This document shows, in pieces, positions 35,889 to 44,293 of a stretch of DNA of 64,000 nt. A program made the translations under genes and the position numbers. This DNA comes from Pedobacter endophyticus (GTDB lineage: Bacteria; Bacteroidota; Bacteroidia; Sphingobacteriales; Sphingobacteriaceae): the NCBI RefSeq assembly GCF_015679185.1, contig NZ_CP064939.1, positions 558,001 through 622,000 of the forward strand, written 5' to 3'. The notes beneath the pieces are model-generated. The model did no database searches, had not been told where the DNA came from, and saw nothing but the letters and a program-made list of their open reading frames with translations. Position 1 is the first letter of the stretch; every line of letters begins with the position of its first letter.

Positions 35889-36526
35889 GTTTAAACAAGA
35901 AACCTTTTATAATTGGTATTGCCGGAGGTAGCGGTTCGGGTAAAACATTTTTTTTAAACTGCTTTCTGCACCATTTTAAACAAGACGAGGTAACGTTGGT
36001 TTCTCAGGATGATTATTACATCCCTGCAGGGGAAATGACTCAGGAAGAAAACAAGTTGTACAACTTCGATCTTCCGTCGACAATTGACAGTGAGCAGTTT
36101 TTAAGAGACATCAAGCAACTGATTAACGGAGAAGTAGTTTACAAAAAGGAATATAACTTTAACAACCCGGTTGCGGTGGTTAAGATTCTTGAAATTAAGT
36201 CGGCTCCAATCATCATCGTTGAAGGCTTGTTTATTCTCCATTTTAAAGAAATTGCGGCCTTATTAGACCATACGATTTTTGTTGATTCGGAAGAGCAGAT
36301 TGCACTGGATCGCCGAATTAAGCGTGATGGTTTGGAGCGTGGTTACCCCGAAGATGATGTGCTTTATAAATGGCACAACCACGTTGTTCCGGCATACAAA
36401 GAATATTTATTGCCTTACCGCGAGCAGTGTGATAAGGTGGTAATGAACAATACGAACGAACCGGATGAAATTATCGCTGTAACAGAGGAGATTTCAAACG
36501 ATCTTCGGCAAAAATATTTTAGTTGA
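35885..36526 (+). CDS. udk: Uridine kinase-like P-loop protein
   Basis: 213 residues. The P-loop GGSGSGKT is at 14-21, followed by LVSQDDYYIP (the uridine-kinase DDYY motif) and NFDLPSTIDSEQF. IIIVEGLFILHF is the Walker B-type strand, and RRIKRDGLERGYPEDDVLYKW the lid region. The family phosphorylates uridine and cytidine with ATP or GTP in pyrimidine salvage. The first four bases overlap the end of the LysM gene (ATGA), an odd pairing of a wall-binding protein and a nucleoside kinase that is nonetheless seen from the sequence. Confidence 0.88.
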   Translation: MSLNKKPFIIGIAGGSGSGKTFFLNCFLHHFKQDEVTLVSQDDYYIPAGEMTQEENKLYNFDLPSTIDSEQFLRDIKQLINGEVVYKKEYNFNNPVAVVKILEIKSAPIIIVEGLFILHFKEIAALLDHTIFVDSEEQIALDRRIKRDGLERGYPEDDVLYKWHNHVVPAYKEYLLPYREQCDKVVMNNTNEPDEIIAVTEEISNDLRQKYFS

Positions 36527-36542
36527 TCGATTTTAGTAGTTT

Positions 36543-37229
36543 TTAGCCATCTGAGCGATAATTCAAGCTACTTTCCTGATCGGCCTTGTAATCTGGCTGC
36601 TCTTTTTGTGGCAAGGTTCGGAAAACGTAATCCAAAAACGTTGAGCTAACCCCGAAGCCTTTTTCGGGATATTTATAGTGATGTAAATGGTGGATTCGCC
36701 ATAACGCTTTCAAATATTTGGGCGGCTTATAAGCATGGATGGCGTAATGCATTGAAACGTACATTAAATAGCCGGTTATAAAGCCGGGAAAATAGATAAG
36801 GCTGTAATGGCCTGTTCCGGTAAGGATGTAGCTAAATACGTAAAACACCGAAAATACAACGCCCGCAATAATTACACTGGGCAAGGGCGGCATAAACAGC
36901 CGCATTTTATCTCGCGGGTATTCATGGTGATTTCCGTGAAAAATATAGACAATCCGTTTGCCCATTTTTGAGGAAGCATCGAAATGAAAGAGATATCTGT
37001 GGGCCAGATATTCAAACAACGTCCAGCTAAACATAGCAAAAACAAACAGCCAGCCAATAGTAACGGGATCGATTTCAAGAACGCTGTGAGCGTAATAAAC
37101 CATATATGAACAGAGGGGAATATACAGCCCGTAAATTACCCAGGGACGTGTTTTTGTTAAGCGCTCTAAGAAGTTGTTTGTAAATAATCGTGCTTGTCCC
37201 CTATTGTCAATTTTGTTGTAGCGCATCAT
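36543..37229 (-). CDS. Sterol desaturase / fatty-acid hydroxylase family membrane protein
   Basis: 228 residues from the ATG at 37229 (MMRYNKIDNRGQARLF); the frame start at 37271 adds 14 residues not expected in the family. Di-iron His motifs are all present: HRYLFH, HGNHHEYP, HYAIHAY and HHLHHYKYP, spread between four hydrophobic stretches. Relatives that place the hydroxyl on fatty acids act on sphingolipids, which members of this bacterial group make, so 2-hydroxylation of ceramide fatty acids is a reasonable but unproven role. It converges with the kinase gene, with 16 bp between the stops. Confidence 0.85.
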   Translation of the reverse strand: MMRYNKIDNRGQARLFTNNFLERLTKTRPWVIYGLYIPLCSYMVYYAHSVLEIDPVTIGWLFVFAMFSWTLFEYLAHRYLFHFDASSKMGKRIVYIFHGNHHEYPRDKMRLFMPPLPSVIIAGVVFSVFYVFSYILTGTGHYSLIYFPGFITGYLMYVSMHYAIHAYKPPKYLKALWRIHHLHHYKYPEKGFGVSSTFLDYVFRTLPQKEQPDYKADQESSLNYRSDG

Positions 37230-37631
37230 CTTTCTCTGTTTGTTTCCGACAACTAATAAAACAAGTTTCATTTTTTGTTGGTTTTGTTGAGGTCGAAAAA
37301 TTATGCGGCTGAGGTTGTTTTATATTTTGGTAAGCAGCGAAGAATTTGAGTTCATTTGTCTGCGGGTTGCGTCACTTCTTGTTGGCAATCCCTAAACTAA
37401 AGATCTCTCCACTGCGGTCGAGATGATGACAAACATCAGGTCAAAAGCGATGTCACAAAGATATGTCCACACCACATGAACTGCCAGACCGGGTGATGCG
37501 ATGGTTACCAACTGCCGGAGCCTTGAAACATTCATGTGGTTTTTTATTCAAAATCTGCCAGTCCTGTCAGGAGAAATTAGAACTTAGGCTTATAAAACAT
37601 GCTAAAACAACCGTGCTTGTATTTGAAGCAA
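37230..37631. other. Intergenic region with an orphan terminator-like hairpin
   Basis: 402 bp without a gene, between the hydroxylase gene start and the end of the CoA-transferase subunit B gene, both minus strand. It contains ATGTCCACACC (37463-37473), a motif repeated elsewhere in the window, and the plus-strand hairpin at 37471-37546. Nothing on the plus strand upstream explains that hairpin. Confidence 0.5.
37471..37546 (+). ncRNA. Candidate structured RNA ending in a terminator-like hairpin
   Basis: ACCACATGAA (37471-37480) pairs perfectly with TTCATGTGGT (37531-37540), which runs into TTTTTT. The 50-nt loop contains two CCGG blocks able to pair. No plus-strand gene lies upstream within reach, so this could be the 3' end of a small RNA or a decayed element. 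No known RNA family was recognised. Confidence 0.3.
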
Positions 37632-38294
37632 CTAATTTAGGCTGATTTCAGGGATTTCGCCTTCCACAATCAATTTGCCTGCGGTCGATTGCTTTATGAA
37701 ATCGATGCTCACACCCGGTGCACGCTCTAAGAGTTTAAAACCGCCCTGCGGTAAAATAGCTAAAACAGCAAGTTCGGTAACGATTTTTTTGATGCATTTT
37801 ACGCCAGTCAAAGGCAAAGTGCATTTGGATAAAAGCTTACTCTCCCCTGCCTTATTTACGTGTTGCATGGCAACAATAATGTTCTTGGCCGAGGCTACCA
37901 GATCCATTGCTCCGCCCATACCTTTCACCATCTTGCCGGGTATTTTCCAGTTGGCAATGTCGCCATTCTCCGATACCTCCATAGCGCCTAAAATAGTCAG
38001 ATCTACTTTTTGCGCCCTGATCATGCCGAAGCTCATCGCTGAATCGAAAATTGATGAGCCGGGCAACGTGGTAATGGTTTGCTTGCCTGCATTGATGAGG
38101 TCAGCATCTTCTTCGCCCTCGACAGGAAAAGGTCCCATACCTAAAAGCCCATTTTCTGATTGAAGCACAATATTAATGTCTTTTGGAATATAATTGGCCA
38201 CCAAAGTGGGTATGCCTATCCCGAGGTTAACATAATAACCGTCTTTTATTTCTTTAGCGATACGCTGGGCAATTTCTTCTTTTGAAAACGACAT
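37632..38294 (-). CDS. scoB: 3-oxoacid CoA-transferase subunit B
   Basis: 220 residues from the ATG at 38294 (MSFSKEEIAQRIAKEI). The same frame stays open 63 codons further up through the repeat array, but that part encodes repeat-derived sequence. The subunit carries the catalytic Glu47 in SENG (LQSENGLLGMGP), which forms the CoA thioester. PGKMVKGMGGAMDLV and VTELAVLAI are further family marks. With subunit A it moves CoA between succinyl-CoA and acetoacetate, allowing ketone-body or branched-chain degradation. Subunit A lies upstream on the same strand, but 204 bp away instead of the usual few bases, because a repeat array separates them. Confidence 0.93.
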   Translation of the reverse strand: MSFSKEEIAQRIAKEIKDGYYVNLGIGIPTLVANYIPKDINIVLQSENGLLGMGPFPVEGEEDADLINAGKQTITTLPGSSIFDSAMSFGMIRAQKVDLTILGAMEVSENGDIANWKIPGKMVKGMGGAMDLVASAKNIIVAMQHVNKAGESKLLSKCTLPLTGVKCIKKIVTELAVLAILPQGGFKLLERAPGVSIDFIKQSTAGKLIVEGEIPEISLN

Positions 38295-38418
38295 CTGTTT
38301 TGAATTATAGAATGAGTGAGTTTTGAATGAATGAATGAGCAAATATTGAATGAGTGAATTATTGAATGATAGAATTAGAGAATGATTGATTTGAAGAGTG
38401 AGTGGTAAATATACCTTT

Positions 38419-38495
38419 GACTTAAGACTTGAGACTTTGGACTCCCGACTCCCGACTCCGAACTCCCAACTCCCAACTCCCAACTCCCAACTCCC
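38419..38495. repeat. Eleven-unit heptanucleotide array between the CoA-transferase genes
   Basis: Eleven 7-bp units run without a break: GACTTAA, GACTTGA, GACTTTG, GACTCCC twice, GACTCCG, then AACTCCC five times. To the left (about 38300-38400) lies a less regular stretch rich in TGAATGA. The array sits between subunit A and subunit B of one enzyme, on what should be one transcript. Confidence 0.88.
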
Positions 38496-38498
38496 TAC

Positions 38499-39194
38499 CT
38501 ACTTCCTAACCGTTCTTTGTTCTATTCTTTTTTCGTAGTTGTTGCCCTGAAAAATTCGATGCACGTAAATTCCGGGTGTGTGGATATGATCGGGATCCAA
38601 TTCTCCGGCCTCAACAAGTTCTTCTACCTCAGCAATGGTGATTTTGCCAGCCATGGCCATTACCGGATTAAAATTTCGGCTGGTGGCCCTGAATATTAAG
38701 TTTCCGGCGGTATCACCTTTCCACGCTTTAACAATGGCAAAATCGGCATCAAAAGCGTATTCCATCAGGTAATCCTTTCCATTAAAATTGCGGGTTTCTT
38801 TTCCCTCAGCAACCTCCGTACCCACTCCGGCAGGAGTAAATATGGCTGGCATTCCATAACCCGCGGCCAGGCATCGAGTGGCGAGTGTGCCTTGGGGAAT
38901 CAAGTCGACCTCGAGCTCACCACTCAATAGCTGTCGTTCAAATTCTGCATTTTCGCCTACATACGATGAGATCATTTTTTTTACCTGCCGCTGCTTTAAC
39001 ATCAGCCCGATACCGAAATCATCAACGCCGGCATTGTTAGAGATACAGGTAAGATTTTTAACGTTTTTTGTTACTAAGGCAGCAATGCAATTTTCGGGTA
39101 TGCCGCACAGGCCAAAACCGCCGAGCATAATGGTAACACCGTCTGATAGATCTTTAATGGCCTCATCGGCACCCGATACTACTTTGTTTATCAT
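38499..39194 (-). CDS. scoA: 3-oxoacid CoA-transferase subunit A
   Basis: 231 residues. Family marks are [14 protein letters not shown] (22-35), the oxyanion/CoA-binding loop, and [24 protein letters not shown]. The subunit provides CoA binding and pairs with subunit B downstream. The full-length, intact frame and matching strand argue for a working heterodimer in spite of the repeat array between the genes. It is divergent from the 55-residue small gene across 128 bp. Confidence 0.93.
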   Translation of the reverse strand: MINKVVSGADEAIKDLSDGVTIMLGGFGLCGIPENCIAALVTKNVKNLTCISNNAGVDDFGIGLMLKQRQVKKMISSYVGENAEFERQLLSGELEVDLIPQGTLATRCLAAGYGMPAIFTPAGVGTEVAEGKETRNFNGKDYLMEYAFDADFAIVKAWKGDTAGNLIFRATSRNFNPVMAMAGKITIAEVEELVEAGELDPDHIHTPGIYVHRIFQGNNYEKRIEQRTVRK

Positions 39195-39284
39195 TTTACG
39201 AATTTTTGGTTAGTTCGCTAAAATAACAATTGCCTTTAAAATTTGTGCATGTTTACCTTTAAATCTTTCAGGAATGATTTTTAA

Positions 39285-39315
39285 TTGGATTTGTTCTAAA
39301 CAAGGCTTACCTTTG
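39285..39315 (+). promoter_or_regulatory. Bacteroidota-type promoter for the 55-residue small gene
   Basis: TTG at 39285-39287 and TACCTTTG at 39308-39315 match the -33 TTG and -7 TAnnTTTG elements with a 20-bp spacer, within the usual range. The ATG follows 7 bp after the -7 box, so the leader would be only a few bases. Confidence 0.5.
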
Positions 39316-39322
39316 TTTTGCA

Positions 39323-39490
39323 ATGATTTACGAGAGAGACGAAGCAACATTTATCCTACCCACCGACCCTGAGTTTCAAAAAGGCATGGGATATATTTTT
39401 AGCTGCACAGCAGAGCACAAAAAATGTTGCGAAAAGTTTAAAAAAGGTAAGCGCTGCAAAAAGTGCCCCGCCAATAAAAAGAAAAAATAA
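39323..39490 (+). CDS. Small Cys/Lys-rich protein of unknown function
   Basis: 55 residues, MIYERDEATFILPTDPEFQK and on. The first half is acidic and the second half is strongly basic with five Cys (FSCTAEHKKCC, then CKKCP) and ends in KKKK. A Cys pattern of C-x7-CC-x8-C-x2-C could hold zinc or another metal, but no known domain was recognised. The well-matched promoter directly upstream and the clean frame support it as a real gene. It converges with the sugar dehydrogenase gene; the stops are 2 bp apart. Confidence 0.65.
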   Translation: MIYERDEATFILPTDPEFQKGMGYIFSCTAEHKKCCEKFKKGKRCKKCPANKKKK

Positions 39491-39492
39491 AA

Positions 39493-40584
39493 TTATTTTG
39501 CAATCTCCACGATTTTATCGTCACTTCCATTGCTTGTACAGATGTAAATCTTTCCTTCCGGCGATTGACAAACTGCCCTGATCCTTCCAAAACTGTTTAC
39601 ATAAAAATCTTTCGTTTCCGCTATCTGCGTTTGGTTATCGTTCAGCTTTAGCTGCATCAATTTTGTCCCTTTTAATACCGCGAGTAACAACGAATTTTTA
39701 AATTGTGGAATGTAATCCGAATTATAATAAGTCATTCCGCTTGGGGCGATGGTTGGTGTCCAGTTAATTAACGGCTCCGCTACGTTATTGCCCGAACAAA
39801 ATGTCTGCTCGCCCGGTTCGTTGCAGAAACCTTTTATGTTTGGCCAGCCATAATTTCTTCCTTTTTCGATGATGTTGATTTCATCGTCAGAATCGGGCCC
39901 ATGCTCCGACGAAAATATTTTCTCTCCTACCATGGTCAAACCTTGTGCATTGCGGTGCCCTAACGACCATACCGGACTGCCGGCGTATGGGTTATCTGTC
40001 GGAATGGTGCCATCAAGATTTATTCTCAAGATTTTCCCCGCCAGTGAATTTCGATTTTGAGGTAACGATGTATCGGAGGCATCACCTGTACTGATAAACA
40101 GCTTCCCTCCGCTGATCATCAGGCGTGATCCGTTGTGGATGGAAGATCCGGGAATTTGATCGAGTAATATTTGTGGGCTTGACAGTGTTCCGCCAGCATA
40201 GGTGTAGCGAACTACTTTGGCTTTGTATGCACTTCCGTAACCATAAATAACATACACGTATGGATTTGTGGAAAAATCGGGGTGTAATGCCAGTCCCAAT
40301 AATCCGCCTTCGCCGTTTACGCGAACATCGGCGATGGTAAGCACTGTACTTACCTGACCGTTAGCGGGATTTAACCGGCTGATTTTACCCGCCTTTTCTG
40401 TAAACCAAATGAAGTTATCAGGTCCATAAACGATTTCCCACGGAAAGGACAGGCCCGAAGCCAATACTTTTGTTTTAAGTGCTACATCGGGCAATGTTCC
40501 GGGTTGGTCATTACCGCCGCTGGTGTTTTTTTTGCAGGTTGCTGTCAATAACACGGCAAAAAGGCAGATCAGGATTCTTTTCAT
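39493..40584 (-). CDS. PQQ-dependent sugar dehydrogenase-like lipoprotein
   Basis: 363 residues with a lipoprotein-like signal (LLTATC, Cys17; Thr at -1 is not canonical). The six-bladed propeller family of glucose/sorbosone dehydrogenases is clear: GEGGLLGLALHPDF (91-104), HNGSRL with the catalytic-type His150, GHRNAQGL and SEHGPDSDDEINII. These enzymes oxidise sugars in the periplasm with PQQ, passing electrons to the respiratory chain. No PQQ synthesis genes are in the window. The sugar is unknown, and some family members are not sugar oxidases. Confidence 0.85.
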   Translation of the reverse strand: MKRILICLFAVLLTATCKKNTSGGNDQPGTLPDVALKTKVLASGLSFPWEIVYGPDNFIWFTEKAGKISRLNPANGQVSTVLTIADVRVNGEGGLLGLALHPDFSTNPYVYVIYGYGSAYKAKVVRYTYAGGTLSSPQILLDQIPGSSIHNGSRLMISGGKLFISTGDASDTSLPQNRNSLAGKILRINLDGTIPTDNPYAGSPVWSLGHRNAQGLTMVGEKIFSSEHGPDSDDEINIIEKGRNYGWPNIKGFCNEPGEQTFCSGNNVAEPLINWTPTIAPSGMTYYNSDYIPQFKNSLLLAVLKGTKLMQLKLNDNQTQIAETKDFYVNSFGRIRAVCQSPEGKIYICTSNGSDDKIVEIAK

Positions 40585-40778
40585 AACCTTGGTGATTTTA
40601 TAAACAACACACTTAGAGTAAGTTGGTTTTAAAATTGTTAAGAAAACCGCTGGTTGGGATATCTGGCGCAGGTGTTTCGGTTGCGCACATTAAATTATTC
40701 ATCGATAAACTTGTCTATTATCATAGCGAGACGCTACGACTAGGGTGTTGTTTTTCAAAAGAATGCGCTAAGAAGCGT

Positions 40779-40871
40779 CGTCATTTGGAGCGCAGCCGAG
40801 AAATCTTTATCCAAGGTTTAAAGATTTCTCCTCCGTAGGAGCTCCTACGGCGCACTTCGATCGAAATGACG
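40779..40871. repeat. Cloverleaf-like intergenic repeat, copy 1
   Basis: 93 bp bounded by CGTCATTT and AAATGACG. Inside, GAGAAATCTTTA pairs with TAAAGATTTCTC across a short loop, and CCGTAGGAGCTCCTACGG (40833-40850) is a perfect 18-bp palindrome. So three stems meet in one element. A diverged copy is at 47581-47708. It resembles a non-autonomous miniature element or a REP-type repeat. Confidence 0.75.
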
Positions 40872-40962
40872 ATTTTGAATTGTTCCGAAAAACGTCAATG
40901 GTAGTTTTGATTGTTCAGGAAAAAGATTTAATACAAGTCCTAAATTCAATGGCTTGCATTGC

Positions 40963-40987
40963 GATTCCTACCTGCGTGGGAATGACG
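40963..40987. repeat. Short hairpin repeat GATTCC-CCTGCG-GGGAATGACG, copy 1
   Basis: GATTCCTACCTGCGTGGGAA followed by TGACG, with a near-palindromic core. A more perfect copy lies at 47976-48000. Confidence 0.6.
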
Positions 40988-41030
40988 AAACATCAATGGC
41001 AGCTTCATGTTTCGGTTAAAACAAACACCC

Positions 41031-43268
41031 CTAATCAATCAGCATCTCAAAATGGATCGGGAATTTGTTTATCCTTTTTCCTGTGGCGTGGAATATTGCG
41101 TTGGCTATTGCTGGTGGCATCCCTACTAACCCAATTTCACCCAACCCTTTACTTCCAAGTTCGTTCACAATCTCATCTTTCTCTTCTACGAAAATTACAT
41201 CGAGGTCGTGAATATCTGCATGAACCGGAATATGGTATTCGGCAAGATTCTGGTTCATGTACTTCCCAAACCGGTGATCGGGAATGGTTTCCTCTCTAAG
41301 TGCCTTACTGATGCTCCATACCATTCCACCCAATATTTGGCTTCTGGCCGTTTTCGGGTTGATAACTGTTCCTGCGGCTACGGCAGTGATGGCCCGGGTA
41401 ACGTTTACCATTCCCAGTTCTTCATCTACTTCAACTTCTACAAACACTGCGCTGTGGGCTGCTCTTGTATGTTTTTTTAGTTTTAAGGGATTTGGAACAT
41501 TTAACTTCTTTGTGCTGATTACCTTTCCCTTATTTGCGCTAACAATTTGGAAAAGAGAGAGTTTTTTATCGGGCGCATCGCTTGCAAATACATATCCGTC
41601 GCTAAATGTTACTTCATCCAGTTTATAGCCGTCGAGCGGAGAGTTGGTTATTCCTGCGGCAATTTTAAAGATCTTTTTGCGCAAGGCCCTAACGGCCGCA
41701 GTTACAGCCGAACCTACTGTAGAAACTGTAAACGAGCCTCCTTGTATCGGTGCAAACGGCATCTTGCTATCGCCATATTCAAATGTTACCAATTCCAGCG
41801 GCAAGCCCAGTTCGTCGGCGGCAATTTGTGTCATTACAGTTAACGTTCCTGTACCAATGTCGGTAACGGCACTTTTCACCAACAGGCTGCCGTCGGTTCT
41901 TATTGTAGCCTCTGCCCTTGCAGGTAGCGTCATCGATTCCCAAACACCTGTCGCCATTCCATAGCCCACCAGTTTATTGCCTTTTTTCATGCTTCTCGGC
42001 ATCGGGTTGCGCTTATCCCAGCCAAATTTTTCGGCGCCCTGGGCAAAGCATTCACGAAGTTCTTTGCTCGAGAATGGTCTGCCGGCACTCTCATCTTTTT
42101 CGGCATAGTTGATCAGTCGCATTTCGAGCGGGTCTTTTCCTACTTTGTAAGCAAGCTCGTCCATGGTGCTTTCGATGGCGTGCAGGGCTGTGCTTCCTCC
42201 CGGCGCACGCATATCCAAAGGCGAAAACACATCGAGCGGCACAAGCTGGTATTCGGTAGCGAAATTTGGGCTTGGATAAAGCATGGGCGACCAATTGACA
42301 ACTACCTCGGTATAATCTTCGTTCCTTGATGTTTCTGCAACGGCTTTATGGTAAAGTGAGGTGATTTTGCCATCGGCATTTGCCGAGAAGCGAGTTGTTT
42401 GTATTGTTGGCGGCCGATGCCCGAACGTGAACATCTGGCTCCGGCTTAGCGTTACCCTAACGTTTCTTTTTAACTCGAGCGCTGCCATAACCGATAAAAA
42501 CAGTTGGTATTGTGGCCGCAGCCCTGAGCCAAATGCACCACCAACGTAGGGCGAAATTACCCTTACATCTTTAAAATGAAGCCCGAAAACGTTTCCAACG
42601 TAAAGCTGGCAATTAATCGTTCCTTGCGTTTTATCGTAAATGGTAACTTTGCCCGGCCCATCATAAACCGTTGTCGTAGCAAAAAGCTCGAGCGGGTTAT
42701 GGTGCTCTGTTCCATGCACAAAATACCCTGAGGCACTGTGAGGAGCCAACGAAGCAGCTTCTTCGGCGTTTCCTTTATCTTTTGGTGGCAGCGGCTTTAA
42801 TGCGGTGGCCATGCCTACTTTCGGATCGCGGGCGGTTGAAAGGTTGGCTTCAAGATCAGTGTTAAATTCTTCCGTTTCGTAGGTTACCTTTAATACCGAT
42901 GCCGCGTGCCTGGCCTGTTCAAAGGTTTCGGCAACAATTAGCGCTATGGGTTGCCCGTTATAAATCACATCTCCCTTGTGCAAGGGCCTGAACGGACTGC
43001 CGGGCGGCGCATCCATATCTGAATACTGAATGTCGAACCAAGCTAAGGAAGGGCGGTTTAGGTGAGAAAACACCGCTACAATTCCGGGCAGTTTCTTTAC
43101 CTCCTCGCTGTTAATAGCTGTGATTTTTCCTTTCGTAATGGTGCTGTTTACCACGTAGCCGTAAAGCAAATCGGGTACGTTGTATTCGCCCGCGTATTTC
43201 GCCTGTCCGGTTACTTTTAAATGGCCCTCTAAGCGGCTGATGGGCTGTCCCTTTAATAATTTTGACAT
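41031..43268 (-). CDS. paoC: Molybdopterin-binding subunit of an aldehyde oxidoreductase (xanthine oxidase family)
   Basis: 745 residues. The large subunit of the PaoABC-type molybdenum hydroxylases, which oxidise aldehydes to acids. Seen marks are the N-terminal RLEGHLKVTGQAKYAGEY, the cofactor-contact stretch YVGGAFGSGLRPQ, DMRAPGGSTALHAIE, and the C-terminal GSKGLGEIGLVG with the catalytic Glu711. The three subunit genes are packed in order small-FAD-molybdenum on the minus strand, with an 11-bp gap before this gene. The gene symbol follows the E. coli periplasmic enzyme by architecture; the true substrate is not known. The XdhC-type cofactor maturation factor is not in the window. Confidence 0.9.
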   Translation of the reverse strand: MSKLLKGQPISRLEGHLKVTGQAKYAGEYNVPDLLYGYVVNSTITKGKITAINSEEVKKLPGIVAVFSHLNRPSLAWFDIQYSDMDAPPGSPFRPLHKGDVIYNGQPIALIVAETFEQARHAASVLKVTYETEEFNTDLEANLSTARDPKVGMATALKPLPPKDKGNAEEAASLAPHSASGYFVHGTEHHNPLELFATTTVYDGPGKVTIYDKTQGTINCQLYVGNVFGLHFKDVRVISPYVGGAFGSGLRPQYQLFLSVMAALELKRNVRVTLSRSQMFTFGHRPPTIQTTRFSANADGKITSLYHKAVAETSRNEDYTEVVVNWSPMLYPSPNFATEYQLVPLDVFSPLDMRAPGGSTALHAIESTMDELAYKVGKDPLEMRLINYAEKDESAGRPFSSKELRECFAQGAEKFGWDKRNPMPRSMKKGNKLVGYGMATGVWESMTLPARAEATIRTDGSLLVKSAVTDIGTGTLTVMTQIAADELGLPLELVTFEYGDSKMPFAPIQGGSFTVSTVGSAVTAAVRALRKKIFKIAAGITNSPLDGYKLDEVTFSDGYVFASDAPDKKLSLFQIVSANKGKVISTKKLNVPNPLKLKKHTRAAHSAVFVEVEVDEELGMVNVTRAITAVAAGTVINPKTARSQILGGMVWSISKALREETIPDHRFGKYMNQNLAEYHIPVHADIHDLDVIFVEEKDEIVNELGSKGLGEIGLVGMPPAIANAIFHATGKRINKFPIHFEMLID

Positions 43269-43279
43269 GTTCTTGCTGA

Positions 43280-44293
43280 TTAAAGTGATGGTTGTGCACC
43301 GGGCAACTGGCTCGATGGATCGAGCGCCATCATACAGTTTCTGATAATGGCCTTTTTTGCCAGGCCGATTTTAAAATCATTAAACCCATAACCTTTTGCG
43401 CCTTCGAGAATAATATCTGCTGCGAGTGAAAAATTTGCTCTGGTAGGCGATTTGCCCTTTAAAAATGCTTCAGCTTCGCCTATCCTCCATGGCTTATGGG
43501 CAACCCCGCCAAGCGCTATCCGGGCCTCGGTAATTGCATCGCGTTCAATTTCTAACGCCGTTGCGACAGAAACGAGTGCGAATGCGTACGAATTTCTATC
43601 ACGAAGCTTTAGGTAAGAATAATATTTATTAAATCCACGATTGGGAAGTTCGATACCGATAATCAGTTCGCCATGTTGCAGGTTATTATCCAGATGGGGG
43701 GTATCGCCGGGAAGGCGATGAAAATCGGCAAATTGCAATATTCTGTTACCGTTCGGGCCTGCAATATGAACGCTTGCATTAAGTGCGGCGAGTGCGACAC
43801 ACATATCCGACGGAAATACGGCTATGCAGTGTTCGGTGGTTCCTAAAATGGCCATGTTTCGATTATACCCGTTTAGGGCCGAGCAGCCAGATCCGGGTTC
43901 GCGCTTGTTGCAGGGCGTATTGGCATCGTAAAAATAATAGCAACGTGTACGCTGCAACAGGTTGCCTCCGTTTGTGGCCATGTTGCGAATTTGGGGCGAG
44001 GCTCCGGCGAGTATGGCCTTCGATAGCAATGGATATTGATCTTCGATGGTTTGGTGGTAGGCCAGATCGGCATTTTTAGCAAAGGCATCGATTAAAATCC
44101 CATCGTCGGTTTTGGTAATTATTTCTTTTTTAAGGCCGTTTATATCGACCAGGCTCGAAGGAAAAAACAGGTTGTATTTGATCAGATCGATAATATTTGT
44201 CCCGCCGCCGATAAATCTCGACTGCTCATCGGCTGCTACTTGTGCAATGGCCTCGGCGCTGCTATTGCTTTTAAAATAAGCTAAATCATTCAT
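43280..44293 (-). CDS. paoB: FAD-binding subunit of the aldehyde oxidoreductase
   Basis: 337 residues. The FAD fold is shown by RFIGGGTNIIDLIKYN (26-41) and ASPQIRNMATNGGNLLQRTRC (98-118). Cys118, Cys128 and Cys137 (CYYFYD, PCNKREPGSGCS) lie in the inserted loop that carries a [4Fe-4S] cluster in PaoB-type subunits, which is why the Pao name was chosen over XdhB. Its first eight bases overlap the end of the iron-sulphur subunit gene, a sign of translational coupling. Confidence 0.9.
   Translation of the reverse strand: MNDLAYFKSNSSAEAIAQVAADEQSRFIGGGTNIIDLIKYNLFFPSSLVDINGLKKEIITKTDDGILIDAFAKNADLAYHQTIEDQYPLLSKAILAGASPQIRNMATNGGNLLQRTRCYYFYDANTPCNKREPGSGCSALNGYNRNMAILGTTEHCIAVFPSDMCVALAALNASVHIAGPNGNRILQFADFHRLPGDTPHLDNNLQHGELIIGIELPNRGFNKYYSYLKLRDRNSYAFALVSVATALEIERDAITEARIALGGVAHKPWRIGEAEAFLKGKSPTRANFSLAADIILEGAKGYGFNDFKIGLAKKAIIRNCMMALDPSSQLPGAQPSL

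Larger units (their letters stand above)
40585..41030. other. Intergenic region holding repeat elements
   Basis: 446 bp without a gene, between the sugar dehydrogenase gene start and the end of the molybdenum-subunit gene. It contains the complex palindromic repeat at 40779-40871 and the short stem repeat at 40963-40987. No promoter was recognised. Confidence 0.55.

Noticed and set aside
38295..38483. N-terminal extension of CoA-transferase subunit B by 63 codons
   Set aside because: The extension is translated from heptamer and TGAATGA repeats and does not resemble the family; the ATG at 38294 gives the normal N-terminus.
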